20,332 nt of DNA from CAZWEJ01 sp964632435 (GCA_964632435.1 CAZWEJ010000009.1:1-20332), one strand, 5' to 3'. Numbered from the stretch's first letter, positions 1 through 7,121 are shown. Notes: generated from the letters alone by a model not told the origin. Made by a program: numbers and translations.

Positions 1-86
1 CCCATTACTACAAATTGGGCAGGATCGAAACTTCTGAAAGGATCGACGACACACCCGTAGAACACCTATTTGAAGTTAAGGATTAA
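1..86 (+). CDS. C-terminal end of an unidentified protein (truncated by window edge)
   Basis: An open frame enters from the left edge and ends at a TAA at 84-86. The 27 visible residues read HYYKLGRIETS... and end in FEVKD. It is followed within two bases by a terminator-like hairpin, which supports a real gene end. Too little is visible to assign a family or function. Confidence 0.5.
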   Translation, partial: HYYKLGRIETSERIDDTPVEHLFEVKD

Positions 87-87
87 A

Positions 88-111
88 AGCCCTCGCCATC
101 TGGCGGGGGCT
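88..111 (+). terminator. terminator-like hairpin after the partial gene
   Basis: A 10-bp stem (88-97 with 102-111, one G-T pair) with loop ATCT lies directly after the stop codon at 84-86. The downstream tract is only moderately T-rich (TTGAAGTATTTAT), so termination may be weak. The rest of 112-235 shows no convincing gene or structure. Confidence 0.55.
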
Positions 112-235
112 TGAAGTATTTATACGAGCACAAATTTTACCCACCAACCGAACATCGGCTATTCGGACTATTACAGTAATTACCCACACCAAAATTACAA
201 CGAGTGTGTCGTGTTGTTTCTGGGACAACGGCAGG

Positions 236-1147
236 TTATGTGAACGTAGAGTATGTATTTAACGAATCTCTAATTTGTTGAAAATCGATCTTAAATAGCT
301 CATATTCTGGCCGTTCAGGCCATACATTAACTGTTGTCGCGAAGGTAACCTTATTAAAAGAATTTTCACCCTCTACAAACATACCGCCAGAATGATGAAC
401 TATTATCGCAACATTCCTATGGCTTCTTGCTCTATTTTTGTTCATCCATTGCCTTTTATGTTCATCAATGAATTTTTTTTGCTCAAGCGATAAGAATTCT
501 AGCCCAGATTTTGGAGAAGTTGTTTGAAGGTAAGAATCTGGCCGTGAAAGTACTCTCTGCACTGATAGCGCTAAGATTCCAAAGGTATTTTCCTTAAAGC
601 GTAATTCACTTTTATTCAGTTGATCAAAACCATTTTTTATATTCTTTTTTACTGCTGCAGCGTGAGACTCGTAAAGTCTCTTGCATTCAATTTCATAAGT
701 CCTTCCACTTTGTGCCGTGGCTAATATATCAGGGTTTATGATGCCTAAATGAGCATTAAATCCGCCCTGTTGGAGATCAGCGAGCAGCACTAGTTCAAAC
801 ATTGTATTTCTGGCAATTTGATTATTTATGTTCTCGTCTTTACGTAGAAGAGTTCCATTAAGAATTTTTTGCATCTTATCCTTGATAATATCGGGGTTTT
901 CCTTTTTCATTGCTGGTAATATTTCACATATCTCCGCAAGATCCAGCACACTTTGCAGCACATGACCGTCCTTATTATTTTTTGCGAGATAATCCTGCAA
1001 CTTCTGCTTATCATTTCTTATTTGTTCGACTTTTCTGAGAGCAGTATAAGCCCTATGGATTCTATCGCTAGGGTTTATCCTGACGCCAATCTTTTGGGCT
1101 AATTCGTCAAATTCCTGTTGGGTATTTAGAAGTTCTTTATAATTCAT
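236..1147 (-). CDS. hypothetical protein with PD-(D/E)XK nuclease-like motif
   Basis: 303 aa, not recognised as a named family. Residues 112-157 carry an arrangement typical of the PD-(D/E)XK nuclease fold: Glu118 in a helix (RNTMFELVLLADL), then Pro139-Asp140, then Glu154-x-Lys156 in YEIECKR. The first ~110 residues are helical and charged, with a run of Lys/Asn-rich segments. No signal peptide or membrane segment is visible. The gene is clearly more AT-rich than its ribosomal and envelope neighbours, which suggests later acquisition. It lies just downstream of the tmRNA gene on the same strand, with its own possible promoter in between. A restriction, repair or defence nuclease role is possible but unproven. 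The ATG at 1145-1147 is the first in frame; the preceding GCGCGGAAAACT gives only a weak ribosome-binding site. Confidence 0.75.
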   Translation of the reverse strand: MNYKELLNTQQEFDELAQKIGVRINPSDRIHRAYTALRKVEQIRNDKQKLQDYLAKNNKDGHVLQSVLDLAEICEILPAMKKENPDIIKDKMQKILNGTLLRKDENINNQIARNTMFELVLLADLQQGGFNAHLGIINPDILATAQSGRTYEIECKRLYESHAAAVKKNIKNGFDQLNKSELRFKENTFGILALSVQRVLSRPDSYLQTTSPKSGLEFLSLEQKKFIDEHKRQWMNKNRARSHRNVAIIVHHSGGMFVEGENSFNKVTFATTVNVWPERPEYELFKIDFQQIRDSLNTYSTFT

Positions 1148-1166
1148 AGTTTTCCGCGCAAGTAGA

Positions 1167-1194
1167 ACTATACATACAATAGGATTTAGATCAA
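1167..1194 (-). promoter_or_regulatory. putative promoter of the PD-(D/E)XK-like gene
   Basis: On the minus strand, TTGATC (1189-1194) and TATAGT (1167-1172) are separated by 16 nt. The -35 box overlaps the T-tract of the tmRNA terminator. This would allow expression independent of ssrA. Confidence 0.4.
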
Positions 1195-1218
1195 AAAAGC
1201 ACCAGATCTCTCTGGCGC
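1193..1218 (-). terminator. intrinsic terminator of tmRNA gene
   Basis: On the minus strand an 8-bp stem GCGCCAGA/TCTGGTGC (1211-1218 with 1199-1206, one G-T pair) closes a GAGA tetraloop and is followed by six T (1193-1198). It begins 6 nt beyond the CCA end of tmRNA. Confidence 0.85.
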
Positions 1219-1223
1219 CCTTT

Positions 1224-1606
1224 TGGTGGAGCTGCGGGGAATCGCACCCCGGTCCGAAAGTTCACACTCTACTCCTCTACAGGCTTAGATCACTTATCCC
1301 GGAACTTAAACGACACCCTAGAAGTGATCAAAATAGATACCGTCGCAGCCAAGTAGTCTTAGCAGCTGCGCGTTAGGCTCGCACGCAACTGAGCAGCCAT
1401 AGATATGACACCGGTTGTCCCCTATATGGCGTCAGGAACCGATGGCTTACAAATTAAGCGTAAGCAGGTGCGAGTGAAGGTGCGCTAAAAGCGGTCTTTA
1501 CTCGACTTACAAGACTGTTGAGACTTGTTTGAAAATGGAATTAACGCATGCCTGCGGCCTGCCAAGTAGCTTGTGAAGGATCCTTTCGTCGAAGCTTATC
1601 AGCCCC
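1224..1606 (-). ncRNA. ssrA: transfer-messenger RNA (tmRNA)
   Basis: tmRNA rescues stalled ribosomes by acting first as alanyl-tRNA and then as a short mRNA for a degradation tag. The 5' end GGGGCTGATAAGCTTCGACG pairs with the 3' end CAGCTCCACCA to form the 7-bp acceptor stem (one G-U); the T arm GGGGTGCGATTCCCC sits just before it, and CCA is encoded. Length is 383 nt, normal for a one-piece tmRNA. The only frame giving an Ala-rich tag ends with TAA at 1454-1456 and reads VKTAFSAPSLAPAYA (1457-1501). The resume codon is uncertain: CGA at 1502-1504 has U and A at -5 and -4, as in E. coli, which would add an N-terminal Arg. The tag ends Ala-Tyr-Ala rather than the common Leu-Ala-Ala. A promoter precedes it and an intrinsic terminator follows. 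Confidence 0.95.
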
Positions 1607-1618
1607 ACGGTGATGTAG

Positions 1619-1646
1619 ATTATACCTGATCTAACCTGATATTCAA
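1619..1646 (-). promoter_or_regulatory. ssrA promoter
   Basis: On the minus strand a perfect -10 TATAAT (1619-1624) and a -35 TTGAAT (1641-1646) are 16 nt apart. The expected transcription start lies within a few bases of the mature tmRNA 5' end at 1606. Confidence 0.75.
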
Positions 1647-1766
1647 AGCATAAGTTGTAGTTTATATGACAAAGAACAAGCCCCAAATTTAAGCAATTTT
1701 GGGCAGGTGCTCAAAGCATTATGACGGCAAGCTTTCTATTATGGATACAAGTAAGGAGGAGGGGTT

Positions 1767-2000
1767 ATGGCAGACAAAGAAAAGAATTGGAGTGACATCC
1801 AAGACGAAGCTCAGGAAGGCGGTTCAGAAGAAGCGCTCAACGATAATATTAGCAAAGAGGAGCTTTCTTCCCTATCCGGAGATATGGGTGGTGAAGGCGG
1901 AGAGCCAGACCCAAACCGACCACGCTTCGGCGAGCGACTTGGCGATGACGAAGGACAAGAGCCAGACAGCGACATGAATTACGATACCGAGCGAATGTAG
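1767..2000 (+). CDS. small acidic hypothetical protein
   Basis: 77 aa, very rich in Asp, Glu and Gly, without Cys or membrane segments; probably largely disordered. The start is fixed by an unusually strong ribosome-binding site, AAGGAGGAGGGG, ending 3 nt before the ATG. An overlapping frame that starts further upstream (1699) lacks a comparable site and looks like a shadow. No domain is recognised. Acidic proteins of this size can act as regulators or nucleic-acid mimics, but nothing here shows that. A short hairpin (GTAGTA/TACTAC) spans the stop codon region. Confidence 0.65.
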   Translation: MADKEKNWSDIQDEAQEGGSEEALNDNISKEELSSLSGDMGGEGGEPDPNRPRFGERLGDDEGQEPDSDMNYDTERM

Positions 2001-2023
2001 TAATAAGTACTACGCTTACAGAT

Positions 2024-2065
2024 ACAGCGCCTTATCAAATTTTTGTGGGGCGTTGTATTTTATTT
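2024..2065 (+). terminator. possible terminator after the small acidic gene
   Basis: ACAGCGCC (2024-2031) can pair with GGCGTTGT (2049-2056) across a 17-nt loop, followed by ATTTTATTT. It overlaps the 3' end of the convergent MFS gene. The large loop lowers confidence. Confidence 0.4.
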
Positions 2066-3327
2066 ACTACACGAGCAAAAAATCCATACCTCCAGAAGAG
2101 CAAAATAGCGTAAACCAGCAGCAATACTCCTAGCACAACAAGCACCTTGGTAACACTAATCAAGTCAGCCAGCAAACCAACTACAAATACTGGTATTGTG
2201 GCCGCAATGTTCACGATCATATTTAGCGAGCCGAACACCTTCCCCCTATTTTCATCACTGGTGGTCTCTTGAACTAGCGTCTGAGCCGAAGCGCTTACCA
2301 TTGAGTTAACAACCCCAAGAATAAACATCAATACCGCAATAATGATCGTGATGCCACCCGTTGTTGCAAGTGGATCACCATTTACAGTTCGATATAGCTG
2401 GCCCGTAAGACCAATCATTATCAGGGTAAAGCTACCTGCTATTAAGCAAGCCTGAATAACCGTAAGTTTTGAAAGCCGCTTGGACAAGTAATTAATGAGT
2501 ATCACTCCGGAGATCATCCCAAGGCCGACTGGAACTACTATAAAGTGGCTGGCCTCGGTCAGAGGGACCTTTAGCAGTGCCAGAGAAAGGGCCGGCGCTA
2601 AGGTTATCAAGATAAATACCATCCCTTGAGTCACAGCCATCTGCATGACCGCATAGTATCGATCCTTATTAGACCTAATAATCTCCCAGTTGTGTTTGAT
2701 CTGACTTAAAACCTGAGGGCGAGGCAGCTTTTCGGCAGTCTTCTCTCTTGGTTGAGGAGGTAACCACGCGGCTAGTATTGTCGCAAGGCCAAACATCAAG
2801 GCAGTGGCAATAAACGGCCCTTCCTGTCCCAGAAGCTTTACTACCGGTCCCGAAGCCGAATAGCCCACTACAAACGATGTATATAAGGTAAAGACGAAGA
2901 GTGAGTTTGCCGTTAGAAGGTGTTTTTTATCTACTACCTTCGGAATGGTTGAAGCTTCCGCTGGTACAAAGAACTGGGTTACTGTTGAGGTCAAGAAGGT
3001 CAGCAGCAAGATTACGAACAGATTGTCCAGGCTTACGATATACAGCAACGCCAGTACGGTTCGAGTGAGGTTTGCGTAAAACAATACTTTCTTACGATCC
3101 CAATAATCAACGTAAGTTCCAGCAGCTGGCGCGAACAGAATTGATGGTATCGAGAAGGACAAAACGACCAAACTAACAGAGAAGCTTCCAAACTTTGAGC
3201 CGGCGGTTAGATCGTAAACCAGAATTATAAGTGCAAAGTTAAGCAGATACTGAGCGACCTGCGACAAAATCTGTGCAGACCAAAGCTTAGCAAAATTGAC
3301 CTGCCTAATCGTTCGGATGTAATCCAT
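2035..3327 (-). CDS. MFS transporter (MFS_3-like exporter)
   Basis: 430 aa integral membrane protein with about 12 hydrophobic segments and a central charged loop near residues 195-225 (REKTAEKLPRPQ...), the usual two-bundle layout of the major facilitator superfamily. The loop after the second helix carries a motif-A variant, GTYVDYWDRKKVL (about residues 70-82). The general look is that of the MFS_3 group, which includes drug and siderophore exporters; the substrate cannot be told. The C-terminus is short and basic. The ATG has no ribosome-binding site but a -10 box 7 nt upstream, suggesting a leaderless transcript. It lies 29 nt downstream of the GT2 gene on the same strand, so it may also be read through from there. 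Confidence 0.9.
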   Translation of the reverse strand: MDYIRTIRQVNFAKLWSAQILSQVAQYLLNFALIILVYDLTAGSKFGSFSVSLVVLSFSIPSILFAPAAGTYVDYWDRKKVLFYANLTRTVLALLYIVSLDNLFVILLLTFLTSTVTQFFVPAEASTIPKVVDKKHLLTANSLFVFTLYTSFVVGYSASGPVVKLLGQEGPFIATALMFGLATILAAWLPPQPREKTAEKLPRPQVLSQIKHNWEIIRSNKDRYYAVMQMAVTQGMVFILITLAPALSLALLKVPLTEASHFIVVPVGLGMISGVILINYLSKRLSKLTVIQACLIAGSFTLIMIGLTGQLYRTVNGDPLATTGGITIIIAVLMFILGVVNSMVSASAQTLVQETTSDENRGKVFGSLNMIVNIAATIPVFVVGLLADLISVTKVLVVLGVLLLVYAILLFWRYGFFARVVNKIQRPTKI

Positions 3328-3334
3328 AAGAGAT

Positions 3335-3340
3335 ATTATA
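3335..3340 (-). promoter_or_regulatory. -10 box for leaderless MFS mRNA
   Basis: A perfect TATAAT on the minus strand ends 7 nt before the ATG of the MFS gene, so transcription would begin at or next to the A of the start codon. No good -35 is visible. Confidence 0.6.
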
Positions 3341-3356
3341 CCCCGTATACAAAGCC

Positions 3357-4058
3357 TTATCTAAAGGCTTCAAAGTCACCAGAGCTTTTTCGCCCGAGCG
3401 CCATTCTCACAAAGTTTTTGGTATGATGCCAAACAAACTTCCATCCACCCATTCCTTTTATCCTACGAGCGGATGTAAATACCTTCACCTTAGAGCTGTA
3501 TTTTACTCGGCCGACCTTCAGTAATTTTGCCCCTAAGTAAACATCCTCACCAGTTACCATCTCGGGGTCAAAGCCGCCACTCTTTAAATACGCTTTCTTA
3601 CTACATGCGAAATTCATTCCATTGAGGTTAGGGCGGCGTATCAAAACACTAAATCGTAGAAAAATTGAGAACAGTGTTCGCGAGAAGAATCCGAACGGAA
3701 ACGGACCGTCATGCAAATATACAGGCCCAAAAACCGCTGCTATCTCTGAAGATTCGAATTCTGATGTAACTTGCTCAACGTAATCATTAGCCAAAATAGT
3801 GTCGGCATCACTCGAAATTATGATGTCACCCTTTGCCTCTTCGAACCCTCTCTTACGCGCCCAAGAAACACGGCGGACTTCCTGATTAACCACCTTGGCG
3901 CCATACTTTGCAGCTATCTCCCTCGTCTTGTCCTCACTGGCATCAACAAGAATCACCTCAACAGGTGCGACTGTCTGCCGTTTGACCGACTCAAGCAGGT
4001 CGGTAATGTATTTTTCCTCGTTGTATGTCGGAACTACAATTGAGCACTTCAAGGCCAT
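3357..4058 (-). CDS. family 2 glycosyltransferase
   Basis: 233 aa. A GT-A type glycosyltransferase that transfers a sugar from a nucleotide-sugar donor. The N-terminus SIVVPTYNEEKYI (6-18) is the family hallmark, followed by VILVDAS (35-41), the metal-binding DAD at 84-86 (ISSDADT) and the acceptor-site GED at 170-172. A hydrophobic stretch around 121-140 (FFSRTLFSIFLRFSVLI) may associate with the membrane. It is at the short end of the family and lacks extra C-terminal membrane helices. It is divergent from the GT4 gene at 4104 across a 45-bp region and precedes the MFS gene on the same strand. Acceptor unknown; envelope glycan or lipid is likely. Confidence 0.9.
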   Translation of the reverse strand: MALKCSIVVPTYNEEKYITDLLESVKRQTVAPVEVILVDASEDKTREIAAKYGAKVVNQEVRRVSWARKRGFEEAKGDIIISSDADTILANDYVEQVTSEFESSEIAAVFGPVYLHDGPFPFGFFSRTLFSIFLRFSVLIRRPNLNGMNFACSKKAYLKSGGFDPEMVTGEDVYLGAKLLKVGRVKYSSKVKVFTSARRIKGMGGWKFVWHHTKNFVRMALGRKSSGDFEAFR

Positions 4059-4103
4059 AGGTGTACAACGCTTATCGTTATAGATTATAGTTAATATGAC
4101 ATC

Positions 4104-5372
4104 ATGCGTATAGGACTGTTTAGCGATTCATATCTTCCGAGCCTCGATGGCATCTCGTATTCCATTGAGAGTTTTCGCATTGAGCTAGAAAAGCGTGGCC
4201 ACGAGGTTGTAGTATTTGCTCCTGCTCCTGGCATACGGTACAAGGAGAAAATCCCAAACATCATCCGCTTCCCTGCTGTTAAAGGGTTGTTCTACGACGA
4301 TTATCTTACGAGTATGTTCTTCCCTCCCGAGGCAATGCAGCGCATCAAAAAGAAAGAGCTGGATGTAATCCACTTTCACACGCCAAGCCAAGTGGGCTTA
4401 TTGGGTGCTTACTATGCCATCCGAAATGACGTGCCGCTACTTAGCACCTACCACACCGACCTCTACCAATACGTCAGCCATTATCCGCAAGTATTGCCGG
4501 GAGCTATTGCCCTTTCGCTGTTGGCACCATTAATTACTCGCGGCGGCTTAGCAGATTTTCGCACGGCCGTAAGCGGACTCAAGCCATCTAGAAGCATTGA
4601 TAAATGGAACAAAAAAATCCTTGTTCGCGGCGTGACAATGCTCCACGACAAGTGCGACTATGTGATTGCCCCATCACACAAAATTGAGAAGCAATTATTG
4701 TCTTGGCATACAACTGCGCCTATACGTGTTTTGCCGACAGGTGTAGATAAAATTACAACTAACCAGCGGGCTGTAACCTTATTCCGCCATCGGCATGGCA
4801 TTGAAGATCACGAGAAAGTACTGCTGTTTGTTGGGCGTCTTGGCAGCGAAAAAAACATCGAACTAATTTTGTCTTCTATGCCGCATGTGCTTAAACAAGT
4901 GCCTCACACTAAGCTAGTTTTAGTCGGTCGCCATGAGCATCAAACCAAGCTTGAGAAAATGGCTCAAGACTTAGATATATCTCATAAGGTGGTGTTCACT
5001 GGCTTTATTGAGCACGACAAATTGGGGTCTGTTTACGAAGCCTCAGATGTATTCGTATTCCCCTCTAAAACAGATACTCAAGGGCTCGTACTGCACGAAG
5101 CCGCTAATTCCGGCCTACCTATCGTAATGGTGGATAAAGACATCACTGAGGTTGTTAAGGACGGCGTAAACGGCTATATAGTTAGAAGCTCAGCTAAAGA
5201 GATGGCAAAGAAGATAATTGCGATATTGCATGACGATGCATTGCACAAGAGTATGTCCGAAGCGAGCTCTAGAATGGCTGCAAAATACTCTGTCGAGCAT
5301 CAAACTATTCTACTAGAGAAGCTTTACGAAAGCGCAATCTCTGCCCACAAACGAGCAAAACAACTCCCATAA
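4104..5372 (+). CDS. family 4 glycosyltransferase, diacylglycerol glucosyltransferase-like
   Basis: 422 aa, GT-B fold. The N-terminus GLFSDSYLPSLDGISYSI (4-21) and ELEKRGHEVVVFAP match the acceptor domain of GT4 enzymes of the monoglucosyldiacylglycerol synthase and PimB type. The donor domain has LLFVGRLGSEKNI (about 246-258) and the EX7E-region motif TDTQGLVLHEAANSGLP (about 322-338), whose TDTQGLV form is typical of the lipid glucosyltransferase group. Such enzymes act at the inner face of the membrane to make glycolipids. Lipid specificity is inferred from motif style only; a glycan acceptor remains possible. The ATG has a -10-like TAATAT 6 nt upstream and no ribosome-binding site. The stop codon overlaps the T-tract of the terminator of the opposing RNA. 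Confidence 0.88.
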   Translation: MRIGLFSDSYLPSLDGISYSIESFRIELEKRGHEVVVFAPAPGIRYKEKIPNIIRFPAVKGLFYDDYLTSMFFPPEAMQRIKKKELDVIHFHTPSQVGLLGAYYAIRNDVPLLSTYHTDLYQYVSHYPQVLPGAIALSLLAPLITRGGLADFRTAVSGLKPSRSIDKWNKKILVRGVTMLHDKCDYVIAPSHKIEKQLLSWHTTAPIRVLPTGVDKITTNQRAVTLFRHRHGIEDHEKVLLFVGRLGSEKNIELILSSMPHVLKQVPHTKLVLVGRHEHQTKLEKMAQDLDISHKVVFTGFIEHDKLGSVYEASDVFVFPSKTDTQGLVLHEAANSGLPIVMVDKDITEVVKDGVNGYIVRSSAKEMAKKIIAILHDDALHKSMSEASSRMAAKYSVEHQTILLEKLYESAISAHKRAKQLP

Positions 5373-5395
5373 AAAACGAAAGCCCCGCCCGGGGC
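5371..5395 (-). terminator. intrinsic terminator of the minus-strand structured RNA
   Basis: On the minus strand GCCCC/GGGGC (5391-5395 with 5382-5386; loop GGGC in that orientation) is followed by TTTCGTTTTTT (5371-5381). On the plus strand there is no T-tract after this hairpin, so it does not serve the GT4 gene; it points out of the 5.4-6.2 kb region. Confidence 0.75.
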
Positions 5396-6169
5396 GCCGG
5401 CAGAAGTACATGAGTACATCTAGACCGACGCCCCAGACGGGGTGTCTCTGCGCCCATTAGTGCGTGGAGGGAATCCCCGCGAGCGCTGAGTTAGTGGCGG
5501 CCCCTCCCATCACCTTTGAGGAGGATTGAAGTAGAGGCCGCCTTGTGGACCAGGGAGATCCACAGTTTGTGAAGGTCAGACCCTCCCGGAGCGCGTCCCT
5601 AAGGGCGCTCGACGAGAGGGCCTCTCGCACAGGCCCTCCCAACCATCTGATTGTTACCCCGATGGGCAGACAGCTGGAACCTGTACGTCTGAGTGAGCGC
5701 GGACCTGCTCACATCAGTTTTGAAGCTAAACCCACTCGAGCCAGTGACCGGGGGCGGCCAAAAAACCCGAGTGGGAGTATTCCATCGGTCCCACGGTCCA
5801 TGGTCGATGGAAGCTTTGTGAAGTAATGGCCCTCCGGGTTAAACCCGGAGGGTACCTGGTGAAGCTGGCGAACCCGCGAGCGGAGTGACGAGGCTTCGGG
5901 AGGAAACCCAACCACGCTCGCTCGCGGGTTTTCGCTCAGGGCGACCCCACAGGAATCAGCGCTACCGCCGACATGCCGGGGAGTCGTTCCTTGCTGGAGG
6001 GTGCGGGCGCGTGCCTGCGTCTCAAACACCCTCAGCAAGTTTGGCACGCGCCCCGCCGAGACGGGACTGAGAACAGATCCGTCAGTCGGCGAGGCGATGA
6101 ATGGCACCGTTGCCAAACATCAGCTCTCCTTCGTTTGACGTACATTCTCCGACGAGGCGCCGGACGAAC
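5371..6169 (-). ncRNA. large structured non-coding RNA, family not identified
   Basis: About 800 nt without a credible protein gene, GC-rich between AT-rich flanks, framed by a strong minus-strand promoter (6176-6204) and an intrinsic terminator (5371-5395). Many stems can be read directly: 5496-5502/5536-5542 (7 bp), 5544-5549/5559-5564 (6), 5589-5594/5605-5610 (6), 5616-5622/5632-5638 (7), 5731-5738/5768-5775 (8), 5780-5787/5805-5812 (8), 5830-5838/5844-5852 (9), 5872-5882/5919-5929 (11), 6103-6106/6111-6114 (4). Two long helices interleave: 5990-6003/6027-6039 and 6005-6015/6043-6053. The sequence GGCGCCGG occurs near both ends (5393-5400, 6156-6163); its palindromic core could close the molecule. 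Size and complexity recall giant bacterial RNAs such as OLE, ROOL or GOLLD, but I see no signature that assigns it. Group II domain V, rRNA, tmRNA and RNase P signatures are absent. Function unknown. Confidence 0.7.
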
Positions 6170-6175
6170 AACAGA

Positions 6176-6204
6176 ATTCTATATAAAATAGTGTTCTAAG
6201 TCAA
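6176..6204 (-). promoter_or_regulatory. sigma70-type promoter of the large structured RNA
   Basis: On the minus strand TTGACT (6199-6204), a 17-nt spacer and TAGAAT (6176-6181) give a near-consensus promoter. The start is expected near 6169, at the left edge of the GC-rich block. It sits in the AT-rich gap after the TrmB-like gene stop. Confidence 0.75.
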
Positions 6205-6229
6205 TTATATTTTAATAAAAATTTAATAA

Positions 6230-7015
6230 TTATTGAGGGTATTTGCTAGCAGCCTTCCATGCTAAATCAAATACCATTTTCATACCATCGGCTATTGCAA
6301 CACTTTTTATAACAACCCCAATAGGGTTTTTAGTGGTCAGAGAAACTAAGAGAACATAATCACCAGCAATGCTTATATCGCAATTGAACGAATAAAGGTC
6401 CCTAGGAATATACTTCGATTCTCTTCCCGCCTCAATATCATTGCCTGCCATCACAGGGCCTCTGCTGGAGGTGTATATGAATTTACTATTTATTCGAGCT
6501 TTAATTCTCTCAGGATTACCCGCGCGCTCCTCAATGTCGGGGAAAATGTGTCTAAGTTGATCAAGATCACTTATTCCGTATGTCTTTTTGACACCCTCTC
6601 TTTTAAACTGCTCGAAAAAAGTTGTGTTCATAGATCTAATGGCTTCAATGCCCTCGTAAAACTTAACCATAGGGGCATCAGTAGGAAGATTTTTCAAAGC
6701 ATTAAGGTCGGGCATTATTTCCAATAGCTGCTGCCTTTGCTCCTTTAACGATTTCTCCCTGCTATCAAGCAGGCGCTTCAAATTCTCTGGCGATTCAGCG
6801 TTAAAAAGTGTCTTCCTTGCCTTGATTGTCTGGCTAACCAACCCCATAGAAACTAGAGACTCTAAAATTACGTATGTTGTCACTCTTTTTATGCCACTTA
6901 GCTCAGCTATCTGCTGTACTCCAGAGGGGCCAAGCATGAGATTAGCTACGTAGACCCTAGCCTCTTTATTGCTAAGGCCCAGATCTTCTATTTGACTAAT
7001 TAACCTATCATCCAT
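6230..7015 (-). CDS. TrmB-like winged-helix transcriptional regulator
   Basis: About 261 aa from the chosen ATG at 7013-7015; an in-frame ATG four codons upstream (7027) would give 265. The N-terminal ~75 residues form a TrmB-type winged helix (LGLSNKEARVYVANLMLGPSGVQQIAELSGIKRVTTYVILESL...), followed by a charged coiled-coil-like segment (DSREKSLKEQRQQLLEIM) and a C-terminal effector-like domain. The layout is common for TrmB-family proteins in CPR bacteria, where ligands are mostly unknown. The nearer ATG is preferred because a TTACAG / 16 nt / TATGGT promoter-like pair ends 7 nt before it. It is divergent from comM across about 110 bp, so it could regulate comM or the RNA gene downstream. 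Composition is AT-rich. Confidence 0.8.
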   Translation of the reverse strand: MDDRLISQIEDLGLSNKEARVYVANLMLGPSGVQQIAELSGIKRVTTYVILESLVSMGLVSQTIKARKTLFNAESPENLKRLLDSREKSLKEQRQQLLEIMPDLNALKNLPTDAPMVKFYEGIEAIRSMNTTFFEQFKREGVKKTYGISDLDQLRHIFPDIEERAGNPERIKARINSKFIYTSSRGPVMAGNDIEAGRESKYIPRDLYSFNCDISIAGDYVLLVSLTTKNPIGVVIKSVAIADGMKMVFDLAWKAASKYPQ

Positions 7016-7092
7016 TAACCAAACCATACAATATTTTCATCGAACTGTAAATAATTACTGACAACTACAGTCATGAAAAATTCATTACATCT

Positions 7093-7121
7093 TTGACCCG
7101 TCAATACACGTTGCATATCAT
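7093..7121 (+). promoter_or_regulatory. comM promoter, leaderless arrangement
   Basis: TTGACC (7093-7098), a 17-nt spacer and TATCAT (7116-7121), then only 6 nt (CAGCGC) before the ATG at 7128. There is no room for a ribosome-binding site, so the mRNA probably starts at or next to the start codon. Confidence 0.7.

Noticed and set aside
1..1260. Genomic island attachment site at the 3' end of ssrA
   Set aside because: No direct repeat of the tmRNA 3' end and no integrase gene were seen in the window.
1699..1977. 92-codon frame overlapping the small acidic gene
   Set aside because: It lacks a ribosome-binding site, while the 1767 frame has a very strong one.
5455..5520. GTGCG at 5460 as a possible group II intron 5' end on the plus strand
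   Set aside because: No domain V hairpin or other intron core was found, and the promoter and terminator point to the minus strand.
5457..6191. Several open frames of 60-135 codons on both strands in the GC-rich block
   Set aside because: They overlap each other, lack ribosome-binding sites, code for Arg/Pro/Ser-rich sequence without family resemblance, and coincide with many perfect stem-loops. They are by-products of GC-rich RNA sequence.
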